Below the pieces are notes generated by a model. The model made no database searches. It had not been told where the DNA came from and saw only the letters and a list, made by a program, of their open reading frames with translations. A DNA stretch of 64,000 nucleotides from Pseudomonas gingeri (GTDB taxonomy: Bacteria > Pseudomonadota > Gammaproteobacteria > Pseudomonadales > Pseudomonadaceae). This document shows positions 10,323 through 19,961 of the stretch, in pieces. Position numbers and translations under genes: made by a program. The stretch lies in the NCBI RefSeq assembly GCF_013386115.1, contig NZ_JACAOR010000002.1, positions 57,731 through 121,730 on the forward strand, written 5' to 3'. The first letter of the stretch is position 1. Each line of letters begins with the position of its first letter.

Positions 10323-11627
10323 ATGACCGACAGCTTCGTCACCCAGTGCCCGCATTGCCAGACCAGCTTCCGCGTCAGCCACGCCCAATTGAGCGTGGCG
10401 CGCGGGGTGGTTCGTTGTGGCTCCTGCCTGCAGGTGTTCAACGCCGCGCGGCAACTGCTGGAGCAACGCGCGGCCCGGGAAGCCGGGACAGCCCAGCCGG
10501 CAGCGGTCGCGGCGGCCACGCCGGTCGCGCCCCCCGCGCCCCTGCTGCCCCCCACTCCGGCGACACCTCCCGCTCCACCGCCACGGGCCATCAGCCAGAA
10601 GCAGTGGACGACGCAAGAGCTGGATCTGGACGACCTCGATCTCGACGAAGAACTGGCCCGCCTGGAGCAGCGGGAAATCCAGCCGGCCAAGGCCTTCGGC
10701 GAGCATGGCGGCCAGGGCGAGTCCTTCAGCGCCCGCCGCGACAGCGATGACGACGAGGCCCAGTGGTCAGGCAGCTTGTTCAGCGAACCGGCCGGCGCAC
10801 ACGACGAAATCGCCGACGACGGGCCGCTCGCGCCCACCGTCACGACCAGGACCGAGCGCAAGCCCGAGCCACCGCGGCCGAGCCGTACCGAGCCGTCGCT
10901 GTCGTTCGATCTCGCCGACCTCGATGACGAGCCCCAGGCTCCGCGCCTGAAAATCGAAGAGGACGAGCTGGAAGACGCCACGACCCACGAACCGCTGGCC
11001 GCCGACGAGCACGACGAAGACGAACCCGCGGCCGCCGCCCCGAAGAAGCCTGCGCGCACCCGCAGCGAACCCGGCATGCACGACGACGTGCTGCTGGACC
11101 TCGAGGACGACCCGATTCATCTCGACTGGCAACGCCGCCGGTCCCCCTGGGGCAAGCGCCTGCTGTGGCTGCTGCTGGTACTGCTGGCCGCCGCGGCCCT
11201 GGCCGGCCAGTACATCGCCTATCACTTCGACGAACTGGCGCGCCAGGACCAGTATCGCCCGTGGTTCCAGCAACTGTGCCCGGAAATCGGCTGCAAGGTG
11301 CCTTCCAAAGTCGATATCGCCCGAATCAAGAGCAGCAACCTGGTGGTGCGCAGCCACCCGGACTTCAATGGCGCGCTGGTGGTGGACGCGATCATCTACA
11401 ATCGCGCATCGTTCTCCCAGCCATTCCCGCTGCTGGAGCTGCGCTTCGCCGATCTCAACGGCCACCTGATCGCCAGCCGGCGCTTCAAACCCGGCGAATA
11501 CCTGGGCGGCGACCTCAGCGGCCAGAGCGAAATGCCACCGCAGACCCCGATCCATATCGCCCTGGACATCCTCGATCCAGGCGCCAAGGCCGTGAACTAC
11601 AGCCTCAGCTTCCACTCACCCGAGTGA
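10323..11627 (+). CDS. Zinc-ribbon DUF3426 membrane protein
   Basis: This 434-residue protein has an N-terminal MJ0042-type zinc finger, with Cys9/Cys12 (CPHC) and Cys32/Cys35 (CGSC). A long low-complexity part (about 50-270) is rich in Ala/Pro and then very acidic, and looks disordered. One TM helix at about 279-298 (LLWLLLVLLAAAALAGQYIA) precedes a C-terminal DUF3426 domain, predicted to be periplasmic. The order suggests a cytoplasmic metal-binding head anchored to the inner membrane, but no function is established. It corresponds to PA4851 by position between prmA and dusB. Confidence 0.85.
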   Translation: MTDSFVTQCPHCQTSFRVSHAQLSVARGVVRCGSCLQVFNAARQLLEQRAAREAGTAQPAAVAAATPVAPPAPLLPPTPATPPAPPPRAISQKQWTTQELDLDDLDLDEELARLEQREIQPAKAFGEHGGQGESFSARRDSDDDEAQWSGSLFSEPAGAHDEIADDGPLAPTVTTRTERKPEPPRPSRTEPSLSFDLADLDDEPQAPRLKIEEDELEDATTHEPLAADEHDEDEPAAAAPKKPARTRSEPGMHDDVLLDLEDDPIHLDWQRRRSPWGKRLLWLLLVLLAAAALAGQYIAYHFDELARQDQYRPWFQQLCPEIGCKVPSKVDIARIKSSNLVVRSHPDFNGALVVDAIIYNRASFSQPFPLLELRFADLNGHLIASRRFKPGEYLGGDLSGQSEMPPQTPIHIALDILDPGAKAVNYSLSFHSPE

Positions 11628-11723
11628 TTCAGGGCCTGCCGTGCTCGTTGACGGTGTTTTTCCGGCGGTAACCAAACTGCTGGCGATAACGGAATAACTG
11701 TTCAGATTTTATCCAATTTTGCC

Positions 11724-11752
11724 TTTATCCGGTCATCGAGAGCGGGTATCAT
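11724..11752 (+). promoter_or_regulatory. Candidate sigma70 promoter for dusB-fis
   Basis: TTTATC at 11724-11729 and TATCAT at 11747-11752 are spaced by 17 bases, about 50 bases before dusB. The A/T-rich tract upstream (11704-11728) could take Fis or another bending protein, as fis operons are often autoregulated; that part is inference. Confidence 0.42.
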
Positions 11753-11803
11753 GCCAACCCTTTTTCGAACTCTAATGATCCGGCCCCACAACAGGGAAGT
11801 CCT

Positions 11804-12817
11804 ATGTCGGCGGTACGCATCGGCCCATACACACTGCAGAACGGCTTGATTCTCGCCCCGATGGCGGGGGTCACCGACCAGCCCTTTCGTCAGCTTTGCC
11901 GACGCCTGGGCGCGGGCCTGGTGGTTTCGGAAATGGTAACCAGCGACATGAGCCTGTGGAACAGCCGCAAGTCGCGTCTGCGCATGATCCACGAAGGTGA
12001 TCCCGAGCCCCGCTCGGTACAGATCGCCGGCGGTGATGCACAGATGCTGGCGGATGCGGCCCGGGCCAATGTCGAGCTGGGGGCACAGATTATCGACATC
12101 AACATGGGATGTCCGGCCAAGAAGGTCTGCAACAAGGCCGCCGGTTCCGCGTTGCTGAAGGATGAAGACCTGGTGAGGGAAATCCTGCACGCCGTCGTGG
12201 CGGCAGTCGATGTCCCGGTCACCCTGAAGATACGGACCGGCTGGGACCGGGCGAACAAGAATGGCCTGACGGTGGCGAAGATCGCCGAGCAGGCGGGCAT
12301 TACCGCCCTGGCGGTGCACGGCAGAACCCGTGCCGACCTGTACACCGGTGAAGCCGAGTACGACACCATTGCCGCGATCAAGCAGGCGGTGTCGATCCCG
12401 GTCTTCGCCAACGGCGATATCGATTCGGCCGAAAAGGCCCGGTACGTGTTGCAGGCGACCGGTGCCGACGGCCTGTTGATCGGCCGGGCCGCCCAGGGGC
12501 GGCCATGGATTTTCCGTGAGATCGAGCATTTTCTGCGTACCGGCGAAACCCTCCCGGCACCGGAGCTGTTCGAAGTGGAACGCATTCTGCTAGAGCATCT
12601 GGCCGCGCTGCATGCCTTCTATGGGGAGGTCATGGGCGTCCGCATTGCCCGCAAGCATGTCGGCTGGTATCTCGCAACCTTGCCGGGCGCCAGGGAGTTT
12701 CGCGCCCACTTCAATCGTTTGGAAGATACGGAAGCACAATGCGCCAACGTTCGTGAGTTCTTTGCCGAACGTTACAAGAGCCTGGTGACAGGGGACGGAG
12801 AGGGGGTGGCCGCATGA
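11804..12817 (+). CDS. dusB: tRNA-dihydrouridine synthase B
   Basis: DusB is an FMN/NADPH enzyme that reduces uridine to dihydrouridine in the tRNA D-loop. The 337-residue protein begins with the FMN-binding [13 protein letters not shown]. It has the catalytic segment [19 protein letters not shown], with the expected proton-donor Cys at residue 109, then VHGRTR and [11 protein letters not shown] for phosphate binding. An AGGGAAGT ribosome site precedes the ATG. It overlaps fis by four bases (ATGA), the conserved dusB-fis arrangement of gammaproteobacteria. Confidence 0.94.
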   Translation: MSAVRIGPYTLQNGLILAPMAGVTDQPFRQLCRRLGAGLVVSEMVTSDMSLWNSRKSRLRMIHEGDPEPRSVQIAGGDAQMLADAARANVELGAQIIDINMGCPAKKVCNKAAGSALLKDEDLVREILHAVVAAVDVPVTLKIRTGWDRANKNGLTVAKIAEQAGITALAVHGRTRADLYTGEAEYDTIAAIKQAVSIPVFANGDIDSAEKARYVLQATGADGLLIGRAAQGRPWIFREIEHFLRTGETLPAPELFEVERILLEHLAALHAFYGEVMGVRIARKHVGWYLATLPGAREFRAHFNRLEDTEAQCANVREFFAERYKSLVTGDGEGVAA

Positions 12818-13134
12818 CGATGATGACCGAGACTTTAGTGAGTGGAACAACGCCCGTGAGCGACAACGTCAATTTGAAACAGCACCTCAATACGCCGAGC
12901 GAAGAAGGCCAGACCCTTCGCGGTAGCGTCGAGAAGGCGCTGCACAATTATTTCGCCCACCTTGAGGGCGCGGCCGTCACGGACGTGTACAACCTGGTGC
13001 TCTCCGAAGTCGAGGCTCCCCTGCTCGAAAGCGTGATGAACTACGTCAAGGGCAACCAGACCAAGGCCAGCGAACTGCTCGGCCTGAACCGCGGCACCCT
13101 GCGCAAGAAACTCAAGCAGTACGATTTGCTGTAA
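12814..13134 (+). CDS. fis: DNA-binding protein Fis
   Basis: Fis is a small nucleoid protein that bends DNA and tunes rRNA, recombination and virulence promoters. The 106-residue product is near the PAO1 length. Its C-terminal half carries the dimer helices and the helix-turn-helix [20 protein letters not shown] (about 84-103). The N-terminal 25 residues form the variable flexible arm. The ATG overlaps the dusB stop, so translation is probably coupled. Confidence 0.95.
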   Translation: MTMMTETLVSGTTPVSDNVNLKQHLNTPSEEGQTLRGSVEKALHNYFAHLEGAAVTDVYNLVLSEVEAPLLESVMNYVKGNQTKASELLGLNRGTLRKKLKQYDLL

Positions 13135-13354
13135 GCATTCAATCAAACCAGAAAGGCGCCCCAGGGCCTGCAAGAAAACTCGCCAAGCGGCGATCAGGCA
13201 AGGCAAAAACAGGCGAGGAAGCGGAGTGTAGAGGCCTACATGAGCATTCCGAGCCTGTTTTCAACGCAGCATGATTGTCGCGCAGGCAGTTTCCGTACAG
13301 AACCCGGAACCGGTCGCCTTATTTGCTGACCCCTTGCTTTTGATGGACATTGAG
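13135..13354. other. fis-purH intergenic region with a long structured hairpin
   Basis: The 220-base gap contains a long imperfect hairpin at 13205-13261. AAAACAGGC pairs with GCCTGTTTT, inner segments GGAAGC and GCATTCC pair imperfectly, and GTAG-AGGC-CTAC forms the tip. The motif recalls an intergenic element I associate with pseudomonad genomes, possibly a repeat or an RNA structure acting as the fis terminator or purH leader. In-frame codons before purH (13271 onward) have no family similarity and were not included in purH. Confidence 0.5.
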
Positions 13355-14962
13355 ATGACCGACCAGACTACCCGCCTGCCGATCCGCCGCGCCCTGATCA
13401 GCGTTTCCGACAAGACCGGAATCCTCGATTTCGCTCGTGAACTGGAAGCCCTGGGCGTGGAAATCCTCTCCACCGGCGGTACGTTCAAGCTGCTGCGGGA
13501 CAACGGCGTCGCCGCCGTGGAAGTCGCGGACTACACCGGCTTTGCGGAAATGATGGATGGCCGGGTGAAGACCCTGCACCCGAAAATCCACGGCGGCATC
13601 CTCGGCCGTCGCGGCATCGACGATGACATCATGAGCGAGCACGGCATCCGCCCGATCGACCTGGTCGCGGTCAACCTCTACCCGTTCGAAGCCACCATCA
13701 GCAAGCCGGGCTGCGACCTGCCGACCGCCATCGAGAACATCGACATCGGTGGGCCGACCATGGTCCGCTCGGCGGCCAAGAACCACAAGGACGTCGCCAT
13801 CGTGGTCAATGCCGGCGACTACGCCCAGGTCCTGGAAAGCCTCAAGGCCGGTGGCCTGACCTACGCCCAACGTTTCGACCTGATGCTCAAGGCCTTCGAA
13901 CACACCGCCGCCTACGACGGCATGATCGCCAACTACATGGGCACCGTGAACCAGGCCGCCGAAACCCTGAGCACCGAAGGCCGCAGCGAATTCCCGCGCA
14001 CCTTCAACAGCCAGTTCATCAAGGCCCAGGAAATGCGCTACGGCGAGAACCCGCACCAGAGCGCGGCGTTCTACGTGGAAGCCAGGCCGGCCGAAGTCGG
14101 CATCGCCACCGCGACCCAGCTGCAAGGCAAGGAGCTGTCGTACAACAACGTGGCCGACACCGATGCCGCGCTGGAATGCGTGAAGAGCTTCGTCAAGCCG
14201 GCCTGCGTCATCGTCAAGCACGCCAACCCGTGCGGCGTGGCCGTGAGCCCTGACGCCGAGGGCGGTATCCGCCAGGCCTACGAACTGGCCTACGCCACCG
14301 ACAGCGAATCGGCCTTCGGCGGCATCATCGCCTTCAACCGCGAGCTGGATGCCGAAACTGCCAAGGCCATCGTCGAGCGCCAGTTCGTCGAGGTGATCAT
14401 CGCCCCGTCCGTCAGCGAAGAGGCCCGTGCCATCGTCGCCGCCAAGGCCAACGTGCGCCTGCTGGCCTGCGGCCAGTGGGATGCCAACCGCGCCCCGGCC
14501 TGGGACTACAAGCGGGTCAACGGCGGCCTGCTGGTACAGAGCCGCGATATCGGCATGATCGGCAGCGAAGACCTCAAGGTGGTGACCAAGCGCGCACCGA
14601 CCGAACAGGAAATCCATGACCTGATCTTCGCCTGGAAAGTCGCCAAGTACGTCAAGTCCAACGCCATCGTCTACGCCAAGAACCGCCAGACCATCGGTGT
14701 CGGCGCCGGCCAGATGAGCCGCGTCAACTCCGCTCGCATTGCTGCAATCAAGGCCGAGCATGCTGGCCTGCAGGTGCAGGGCTCGGTCATGGCTTCGGAC
14801 GCGTTCTTCCCGTTCCGCGACGGCCTCGACAACGCGGCCAAGGTCGGTATCACCGCGGTGATCCAGCCGGGCGGCTCGATGCGTGACAATGAAGTGATTG
14901 CCGCGGCCGACGAAGCCGGTATCGCGATGGTATTCACCGGCATGCGCCACTTCCGTCACTGA
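13355..14962 (+). CDS. purH: Bifunctional AICAR transformylase/IMP cyclohydrolase
   Basis: PurH performs the last two steps of IMP synthesis, formylating AICAR with 10-formyl-THF and then closing the ring. The 535-residue protein, the usual pseudomonad length, begins [22 protein letters not shown]. An MGS-fold cyclohydrolase domain (about 1-150) is followed by the transformylase, with KHANPCGVA as a signature. The ATG at 13355 was chosen over an in-frame ATG at 13343 because it gives the conserved N-terminus and has GGACA upstream. purD follows after a REP pair. Confidence 0.95.
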   Translation: MTDQTTRLPIRRALISVSDKTGILDFARELEALGVEILSTGGTFKLLRDNGVAAVEVADYTGFAEMMDGRVKTLHPKIHGGILGRRGIDDDIMSEHGIRPIDLVAVNLYPFEATISKPGCDLPTAIENIDIGGPTMVRSAAKNHKDVAIVVNAGDYAQVLESLKAGGLTYAQRFDLMLKAFEHTAAYDGMIANYMGTVNQAAETLSTEGRSEFPRTFNSQFIKAQEMRYGENPHQSAAFYVEARPAEVGIATATQLQGKELSYNNVADTDAALECVKSFVKPACVIVKHANPCGVAVSPDAEGGIRQAYELAYATDSESAFGGIIAFNRELDAETAKAIVERQFVEVIIAPSVSEEARAIVAAKANVRLLACGQWDANRAPAWDYKRVNGGLLVQSRDIGMIGSEDLKVVTKRAPTEQEIHDLIFAWKVAKYVKSNAIVYAKNRQTIGVGAGQMSRVNSARIAAIKAEHAGLQVQGSVMASDAFFPFRDGLDNAAKVGITAVIQPGGSMRDNEVIAAADEAGIAMVFTGMRHFRH

Positions 14963-14977
14963 TAACACAGCCCCTGT

Positions 14978-15055
14978 GGGAGCCGGCTTGCTGGCGATGA
15001 GGCCAGCGAGCCTGGCATTGAGCTTGCGGCCGTTATCGCCAGCAAGCCGGCTCCC
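14978..15055. repeat. REP inverted pair between purH and purD
   Basis: A perfect 21-base inverted repeat (14978-14998 and 15035-15055) has the pseudomonad REP sequence starting GGGAGCCGGCTTGC and encloses a 36-base spacer. It can form a long hairpin in the purH-purD transcript and may protect the upstream message or modulate expression of purD. Confidence 0.85.
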
Positions 15056-15096
15056 GCAATGCTCTCTTAGAATTCAGCGTCATCGAGGTTTTTGAA

Positions 15097-16392
15097 ATGA
15101 ATGTTTTGATCATCGGCAGCGGTGGCCGTGAACACGCCCTGGCCTGGAAAGTGGCGCAGGACCCGCGTGTCGAGAAAGTCTTCGTCGCCCCGGGCAACGC
15201 CGGCACTGCCATCGAAGCCAAGTGCGAGAACGTCGCCATCGACGTCCTGGCCCTGGAGCAACTGGCCGACTTTGCCGAGAAAAACGTTTCCCTGACCATC
15301 GTCGGCCCGGAAGTGCCGCTGGTGGCCGGTGTTGTCGACCTGTTCCGGGCCCGCGGCCTGGACTGCTTCGGCCCGACTGCCGGTGCCGCCCAGCTGGAAG
15401 GTTCCAAGGCGTTCACCAAGGACTTCCTGGCCCGCCACAAGATCCCGACCGCCGATTACCAGAACTTCACCGAGATCGAGCCGGCCCTGGCCTATCTGCG
15501 CGAGAAAGGCGCACCGATCGTGATCAAGGCCGACGGCCTGGCCGCCGGCAAGGGTGTGATCGTCGCCATGACCCTGGCCGAAGCCGAAGACGCCGTACGC
15601 GACATGCTCGCCGGCAATGCGTTCGGCGAAGCCGGTTCGCGGGTGGTGATCGAAGAGTTCCTCGATGGCGAAGAAGCCAGCTTCATTGTCATGGTCGACG
15701 GCAAGAACGTCCTGCCGATGGCCACCAGCCAGGACCACAAGCGCGTCGGCGACGGCGACAGCGGCCCGAACACCGGCGGCATGGGCGCCTACTCCCCGGC
15801 CCCGGTGGTCACCGCCGAGGTGCACCAGCGCGTCATGGACCTGGTGATCTGGCCGACCGTGCGCGGCATGGCCGAGGAAGGCAACGTCTACACCGGCTTC
15901 CTGTACGCCGGGCTGATGATCGACAAGGCCGGCAATCCGAAAGTCATCGAGTTCAACTGCCGCTTCGGCGACCCGGAAACCCAGCCGGTCATGCTGCGCC
16001 TGCAATCGAGCCTGGTGCTGCTGGTCGAGGCCGCGCTGGCCCAGGCCCTGGATAAAGTCGAAGCCCAGTGGGACCCGCGTCCGAGCCTGGGCATCGTCCT
16101 GGCCGCCGGCGGTTACCCGGGCGATTACGCCAAGGGCGCGCCGATCAATGGCCTGGAAGATGCCGCTGGTCTGGAAGGCAAGGTCTTCCACGCCGGTACC
16201 GCGCTGAAGGATGGCCAGGTCGTGACTTCCGGTGGCCGGGTGCTCTGCGCCACGGCGCTGGGCAACAGCGTCGACGCGGCACAAAAGCAGGCTTACCGGT
16301 TGGCAGCTAAAATCAATTGGGAAGGCTGCTTCTACCGCAGCGATATCGGCTATCGTGCAATTGCACGCGAACGCGCAGAAAGCCAGGAATAA
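15097..16392 (+). CDS. purD: Phosphoribosylamine-glycine ligase (GARS)
   Basis: PurD joins phosphoribosylamine and glycine using ATP in purine synthesis. The 431-residue protein begins MNVLIIGSGGREHALAWK. It has an ATP-grasp domain with KADGLAAGKGVIVA, the SQDHKR segment, NTGGMGAYSP, and the metal-binding EFNCRFGDPETQ. All family signatures are intact. The ATG at 15097 has only a weak ribosome site (GAGGTTTTTGAA). A hairpin terminator lies just after the stop. Confidence 0.95.
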   Translation: MNVLIIGSGGREHALAWKVAQDPRVEKVFVAPGNAGTAIEAKCENVAIDVLALEQLADFAEKNVSLTIVGPEVPLVAGVVDLFRARGLDCFGPTAGAAQLEGSKAFTKDFLARHKIPTADYQNFTEIEPALAYLREKGAPIVIKADGLAAGKGVIVAMTLAEAEDAVRDMLAGNAFGEAGSRVVIEEFLDGEEASFIVMVDGKNVLPMATSQDHKRVGDGDSGPNTGGMGAYSPAPVVTAEVHQRVMDLVIWPTVRGMAEEGNVYTGFLYAGLMIDKAGNPKVIEFNCRFGDPETQPVMLRLQSSLVLLVEAALAQALDKVEAQWDPRPSLGIVLAAGGYPGDYAKGAPINGLEDAAGLEGKVFHAGTALKDGQVVTSGGRVLCATALGNSVDAAQKQAYRLAAKINWEGCFYRSDIGYRAIARERAESQE

Positions 16393-16393
16393 G

Positions 16394-16438
16394 CTATCCG
16401 ATCGGATAGGCAAGGGCTTCAGGCCCTTGCCGTCTTAT
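16394..16438 (+). terminator. Palindrome and intrinsic terminator after purD
   Basis: A perfect 16-base palindrome, CTATCCGATCGGATAG (16394-16409), abuts a hairpin with arms GGCAAGGGC (16409-16417) and GCCCTTGCC (16423-16431), followed by GTCTTATT. The hairpin ends purD. The added palindrome is unusual and could be an alternative stem or a protein site in the retS promoter region. Confidence 0.75.
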
Positions 16439-16492
16439 TCCCGCCCCGCGCATAGTTATGACTCAGGCATCAACCTACGAAGGGATTTCGCC

Positions 16493-19273
16493 GTGCGCTG
16501 GCTCAGGATTGCCATAAGTTTCACCGTCAGCCTGCTGACCCTGCTTTGCCTCGCATCGGCCGCCCACGCCTCGCAAGGCAGTGGCTGGGCGGTATTGTTC
16601 GACGATCAGGCCGACCTGCAACTCAGCGATATCCGCTCTTCGCGCTACATCAACCAATTCAGCCCCGTCGAACTCGACCGCCTGACCGCCGCCGAGCCCG
16701 ATGGCGCGCTGTGGTTGCGCTTCCGTCTGCAGCCGGGCAAACACGAACAATTGCTGCGGGTCTTTGCCCCCGACCTCGCCCGCCTCGACCTGTACACCCT
16801 CGACGGCGACACGCTGATCGACCAGGTCCGCAGCGGCAATGACCTGTCGAAAGCCGAACGACCGTTGCCCAGCAGCGATTTCATGCTGCCCCTGATACAA
16901 AGCCCCAAGCCCCTCGACATCTACCTGAGGCTGGTCTCGAAACACGAACTGCGTCCCCATATCACCCTCGAATCGGCGGTGATGAGCGCCGCCGACCAGG
17001 GCCAGACGTTGCTCTACGGCCTGCTGTTCGGCTGCCTGTCGATGCTGATCCTGCACAACCTGACCCGCTTCGCCTATACCCGTTCGCGCAGCAGCCTGTG
17101 GCTGGCGTCCTGTGAGGCCCTGCTGTTGCTCAGCGCCCTGTTCCTGCTCAACCTGGCAGGGCCGTGGCTGCCCGACTGGCACGGCGCGCAGACGCCCGGC
17201 GCCTACCTGGCGCTGTTGCTCACCGCGCCCTGCGGCCTGATGTTCACCTACAGCTTCTTCTCCCCCCTGGGACCGCATCCGCTGAACAAGCTGTTGCTGG
17301 GCGACATCCTGGTGATCTGCCTGGGCGGGCTGTTGCTGCTGTTCGTCGACACCCTGCCCCTGAACGTGATGACCTACGGCCTGGTCGGGCTCGCCAGCCT
17401 GAGCATCCTGCTGGTCGCCGCCTATCACTGGCAGAAGGGCTATCGTCCGGCGCGACTGTTCGTCGTCGCCATGGTCATCTTCAATATCGGCACGCTGGTC
17501 ATCCTCCCCGCCCTGCTGGGCCTGACCCTGGTGCCGCCGCAGGGCCTGATCGTCGCCCTGCTGATCTTCATCTGCATCAGCGGCCTATTGATGAGCATCG
17601 CCCTCGGCGAGCGCCGCCGCAGCATCACCGAAGACCAGTTCAGCGTCAGCCGCGACCTGGCCGCGAGCAACGCCGAAATCGCCGCCAAGGCCGAGTTCCT
17701 GGCGAAGATCAGCCACGAGATCCGCACCCCGATGAACGGCGTGCTGGGCATGACCGAGCTGCTGCTGGGCACGCCGCTGTCGGTCAAGCAGCGCGACTAC
17801 GTGCAGACCATCCACAGCGCCGGCAACGAACTGCTGACCCTGATCAACGAGATTCTCGACATCTCCAAGCTGGAGTCCGGGCAGATCGAGCTCGACGACG
17901 TGCAATTCGACCTCAATGCCCTGATCGAAGACTGCCTGAGTATTTTCCGCGCCAAGGCCGAGCAGCAGAACGTCGAACTGATCAGCTTCATCCAGCCGCA
18001 GGTCCCGCGGGTGATCAGCGGCGACCCGACGCGCCTGCGCCAGGCCCTGCTCAGCCTGCTGGAAAACGCCCTGAAAAAGACCGACGAGGGCGAGATCCTC
18101 ATCGTCGTCGCCCTCGACGAACGCAGTGGCCAGCCACGCCTGCGCATCGCGGTGCAGGACAGCGGCATGCCGATGGATGACGAAGAGCGCGATGCCCTGC
18201 TGCACGCCGAGTTGCAGAGCAAGAACTTCCTCGCCGCGACCCGCCTGGGCGGCCATCTGGGCCTGGTGATCGCCCGTCAGCTGATCCTGCTGATGCATGG
18301 CGAGTTCGGTATCAAGAACAGCCCCAACCAGGGCAGCACCCTGTGGCTGACGTTGCCGCTGGATCCGCTGCACCTGGAACACCCGACCTCCGACCTCGAC
18401 GGCCCCCTCAAGGGCGCGCGGGTGCTGGTGGTCGACGACAACGACACCTGTCGCAAGGTCCTGGTGCAGCAATGCAGCGCCTGGGGCCTGAACGTCAGCG
18501 CCGTGCCTTCGGGCAAGGAAGCGCTGGCCCTGCTGCGCACCAAGGCGCACCTGCGCGACTACTTCGACGTGGTCCTGCTCGACCAGAACATGCCCGGCAT
18601 GACCGGCATGCAACTGGCGGCGAAGATCAAGGAAGACCCGAGCCTCAACCACGACATCCTGCTGATCATGCTGACCGGTATCAGCAATGCGCCGAGCAAG
18701 ATCATCGCGCGCAATGCCGGTATCAAGCGCATCCTCGCCAAGCCGGTGGCCGGCTACACCCTCAAGACCACCCTGGCGGACGAACTGACCCAGCGCAGCA
18801 AGGGCCCGGCCGCGGTGCCCGCCCCGAGCACGCCGGCCGTGGCCCCCATCACCGTGCCGAGCGATTTCCGCATCCTCGTGGCCGAAGACAACAGCATCTC
18901 CACCAAGGTGATTCGCGGCATGCTGGGCAAGCTCAACCTGCAGCCCGACACCGCCAGCAACGGCGAAGAAGCCCTGCGCGCGATGAAGGCCCAGCGCTAC
19001 GACCTGGTCCTGATGGACTGCGAAATGCCGATCCTCGACGGCTTCTCCGCGACCCAGCAACTGCGGGCATGGGAAGTCGGCAACCAGCGCGTGCGCACGC
19101 CGGTGGTGGCGCTGACCGCGCATATCCTCAGCGAGCACAAGGAACGGGCGCGCCAGGCCGGCATGGACGGCCACATGGCCAAGCCGGTGGAACTCTCGCA
19201 ACTGCGCGAGCTGGTGGAGCACTGGGTCGCCCAACGCGACAGCCAGCAAGTCCAGGCCCCCACCACCTCCTGA
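16493..19273 (+). CDS. retS: Hybrid sensor kinase RetS
   Basis: RetS blocks the GacS/GacA-RsmYZ pathway, favouring acute over chronic behaviour. The 926-residue protein has a signal peptide, a periplasmic 7TMR-DISMED2 sensor (about 30-165) and a seven-helix 7TMR membrane module (about 175-370). A histidine-kinase core has His408 (KISHEIRTP), and two receivers have Asp697 (LLDQNMPG) and Asp842 (LMDCEMP). These sites sit 16 residues before the recalled PAO1 His424, Asp713 and Asp858, matching the 16-residue length difference. The ATPase G1 box is degenerate (DSGMPM), as expected for a kinase that inhibits GacS. GTG at 16493 has AGGGA upstream and starts the signal peptide. Confidence 0.93.
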   Translation: MRWLRIAISFTVSLLTLLCLASAAHASQGSGWAVLFDDQADLQLSDIRSSRYINQFSPVELDRLTAAEPDGALWLRFRLQPGKHEQLLRVFAPDLARLDLYTLDGDTLIDQVRSGNDLSKAERPLPSSDFMLPLIQSPKPLDIYLRLVSKHELRPHITLESAVMSAADQGQTLLYGLLFGCLSMLILHNLTRFAYTRSRSSLWLASCEALLLLSALFLLNLAGPWLPDWHGAQTPGAYLALLLTAPCGLMFTYSFFSPLGPHPLNKLLLGDILVICLGGLLLLFVDTLPLNVMTYGLVGLASLSILLVAAYHWQKGYRPARLFVVAMVIFNIGTLVILPALLGLTLVPPQGLIVALLIFICISGLLMSIALGERRRSITEDQFSVSRDLAASNAEIAAKAEFLAKISHEIRTPMNGVLGMTELLLGTPLSVKQRDYVQTIHSAGNELLTLINEILDISKLESGQIELDDVQFDLNALIEDCLSIFRAKAEQQNVELISFIQPQVPRVISGDPTRLRQALLSLLENALKKTDEGEILIVVALDERSGQPRLRIAVQDSGMPMDDEERDALLHAELQSKNFLAATRLGGHLGLVIARQLILLMHGEFGIKNSPNQGSTLWLTLPLDPLHLEHPTSDLDGPLKGARVLVVDDNDTCRKVLVQQCSAWGLNVSAVPSGKEALALLRTKAHLRDYFDVVLLDQNMPGMTGMQLAAKIKEDPSLNHDILLIMLTGISNAPSKIIARNAGIKRILAKPVAGYTLKTTLADELTQRSKGPAAVPAPSTPAVAPITVPSDFRILVAEDNSISTKVIRGMLGKLNLQPDTASNGEEALRAMKAQRYDLVLMDCEMPILDGFSATQQLRAWEVGNQRVRTPVVALTAHILSEHKERARQAGMDGHMAKPVELSQLRELVEHWVAQRDSQQVQAPTTS

Positions 19274-19334
19274 GCCGACAGACCGCGCGGCGCCTGATAG
19301 ACTGCGTCCGCCCTCCTCCGTTCGAGCTCAAGCC

Positions 19335-19931
19335 ATGCTCCACGTGTTGTTCAGCGTTTACCTGAAGATGCTGGTGCTCTACAGCCCGTTCTTCGTCCTG
19401 TCCTGCTTTATCAGCCTGACCCGCGGCTACTCCAGCAAGGAGCGCCGGCGCCTGGCCTGGAAAGTGGCGCTCGCCACCCTGGTCTCCAGCGTGCTGCTGT
19501 ATCTGTTCGGGAGAGTGATCTTCAGTGTGTTCGGCATCACCGTGGACGCCTTCCGCATTGGCGCGGGGAGCGTGCTGTTCATCTCGGCACTGGGCATGGC
19601 CCAGGGCAAGTCGGCCGTGCAGACCGACAACGTGCAGCAAGACGTGACCATCGTCCCGCTGACCATTCCTTTGACCGTCGGCCCCGGCACCATCGGCGCC
19701 CTGCTGGTCATGGGCGTCAGCCAGCCCCATTGGGACGACAAGCTCACCGCCATCGTCAGTATCGCCCTGGCGAGCTTTACCGTCGGCGTGGTGCTGTACC
19801 TGTCGAACCGGATCGAACGGATCCTCGGCGACCAGGGCCTGCAGATCGTCAGCCGCCTGATGGGACTGTTCGTCTGCGCCCTGGCGGCGCAGATCATCTT
19901 CACCGGGGTGCGCGGCTACCTGGTACCGTGA
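19335..19931 (+). CDS. MarC-family integral membrane protein
   Basis: This 198-residue protein has about six hydrophobic segments. It contains the MarC-family core VPLTIPLTVGPGTIGALLVMG and a C-terminal segment GLQIVSRLMGLFVCALAAQIIFTGVRGYL. The family was once linked to multiple antibiotic resistance, but its transport substrate is unsettled. It follows retS by 61 bases, as PA4857 does by position. It is the last gene of the PA4843-PA4857-like block and converges on cobJ with a 30-base gap. Confidence 0.85.
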   Translation: MLHVLFSVYLKMLVLYSPFFVLSCFISLTRGYSSKERRRLAWKVALATLVSSVLLYLFGRVIFSVFGITVDAFRIGAGSVLFISALGMAQGKSAVQTDNVQQDVTIVPLTIPLTVGPGTIGALLVMGVSQPHWDDKLTAIVSIALASFTVGVVLYLSNRIERILGDQGLQIVSRLMGLFVCALAAQIIFTGVRGYLVP

Positions 19932-19961
19932 AATCAGGACCCGGTACGGTCGCCGACGCCC

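Noticed and set aside
13319..14968. A 549-codon minus-strand frame opposite purH
   Set aside because: purH on the plus strand is complete and conserved; the antisense frame has no recognisable domain.
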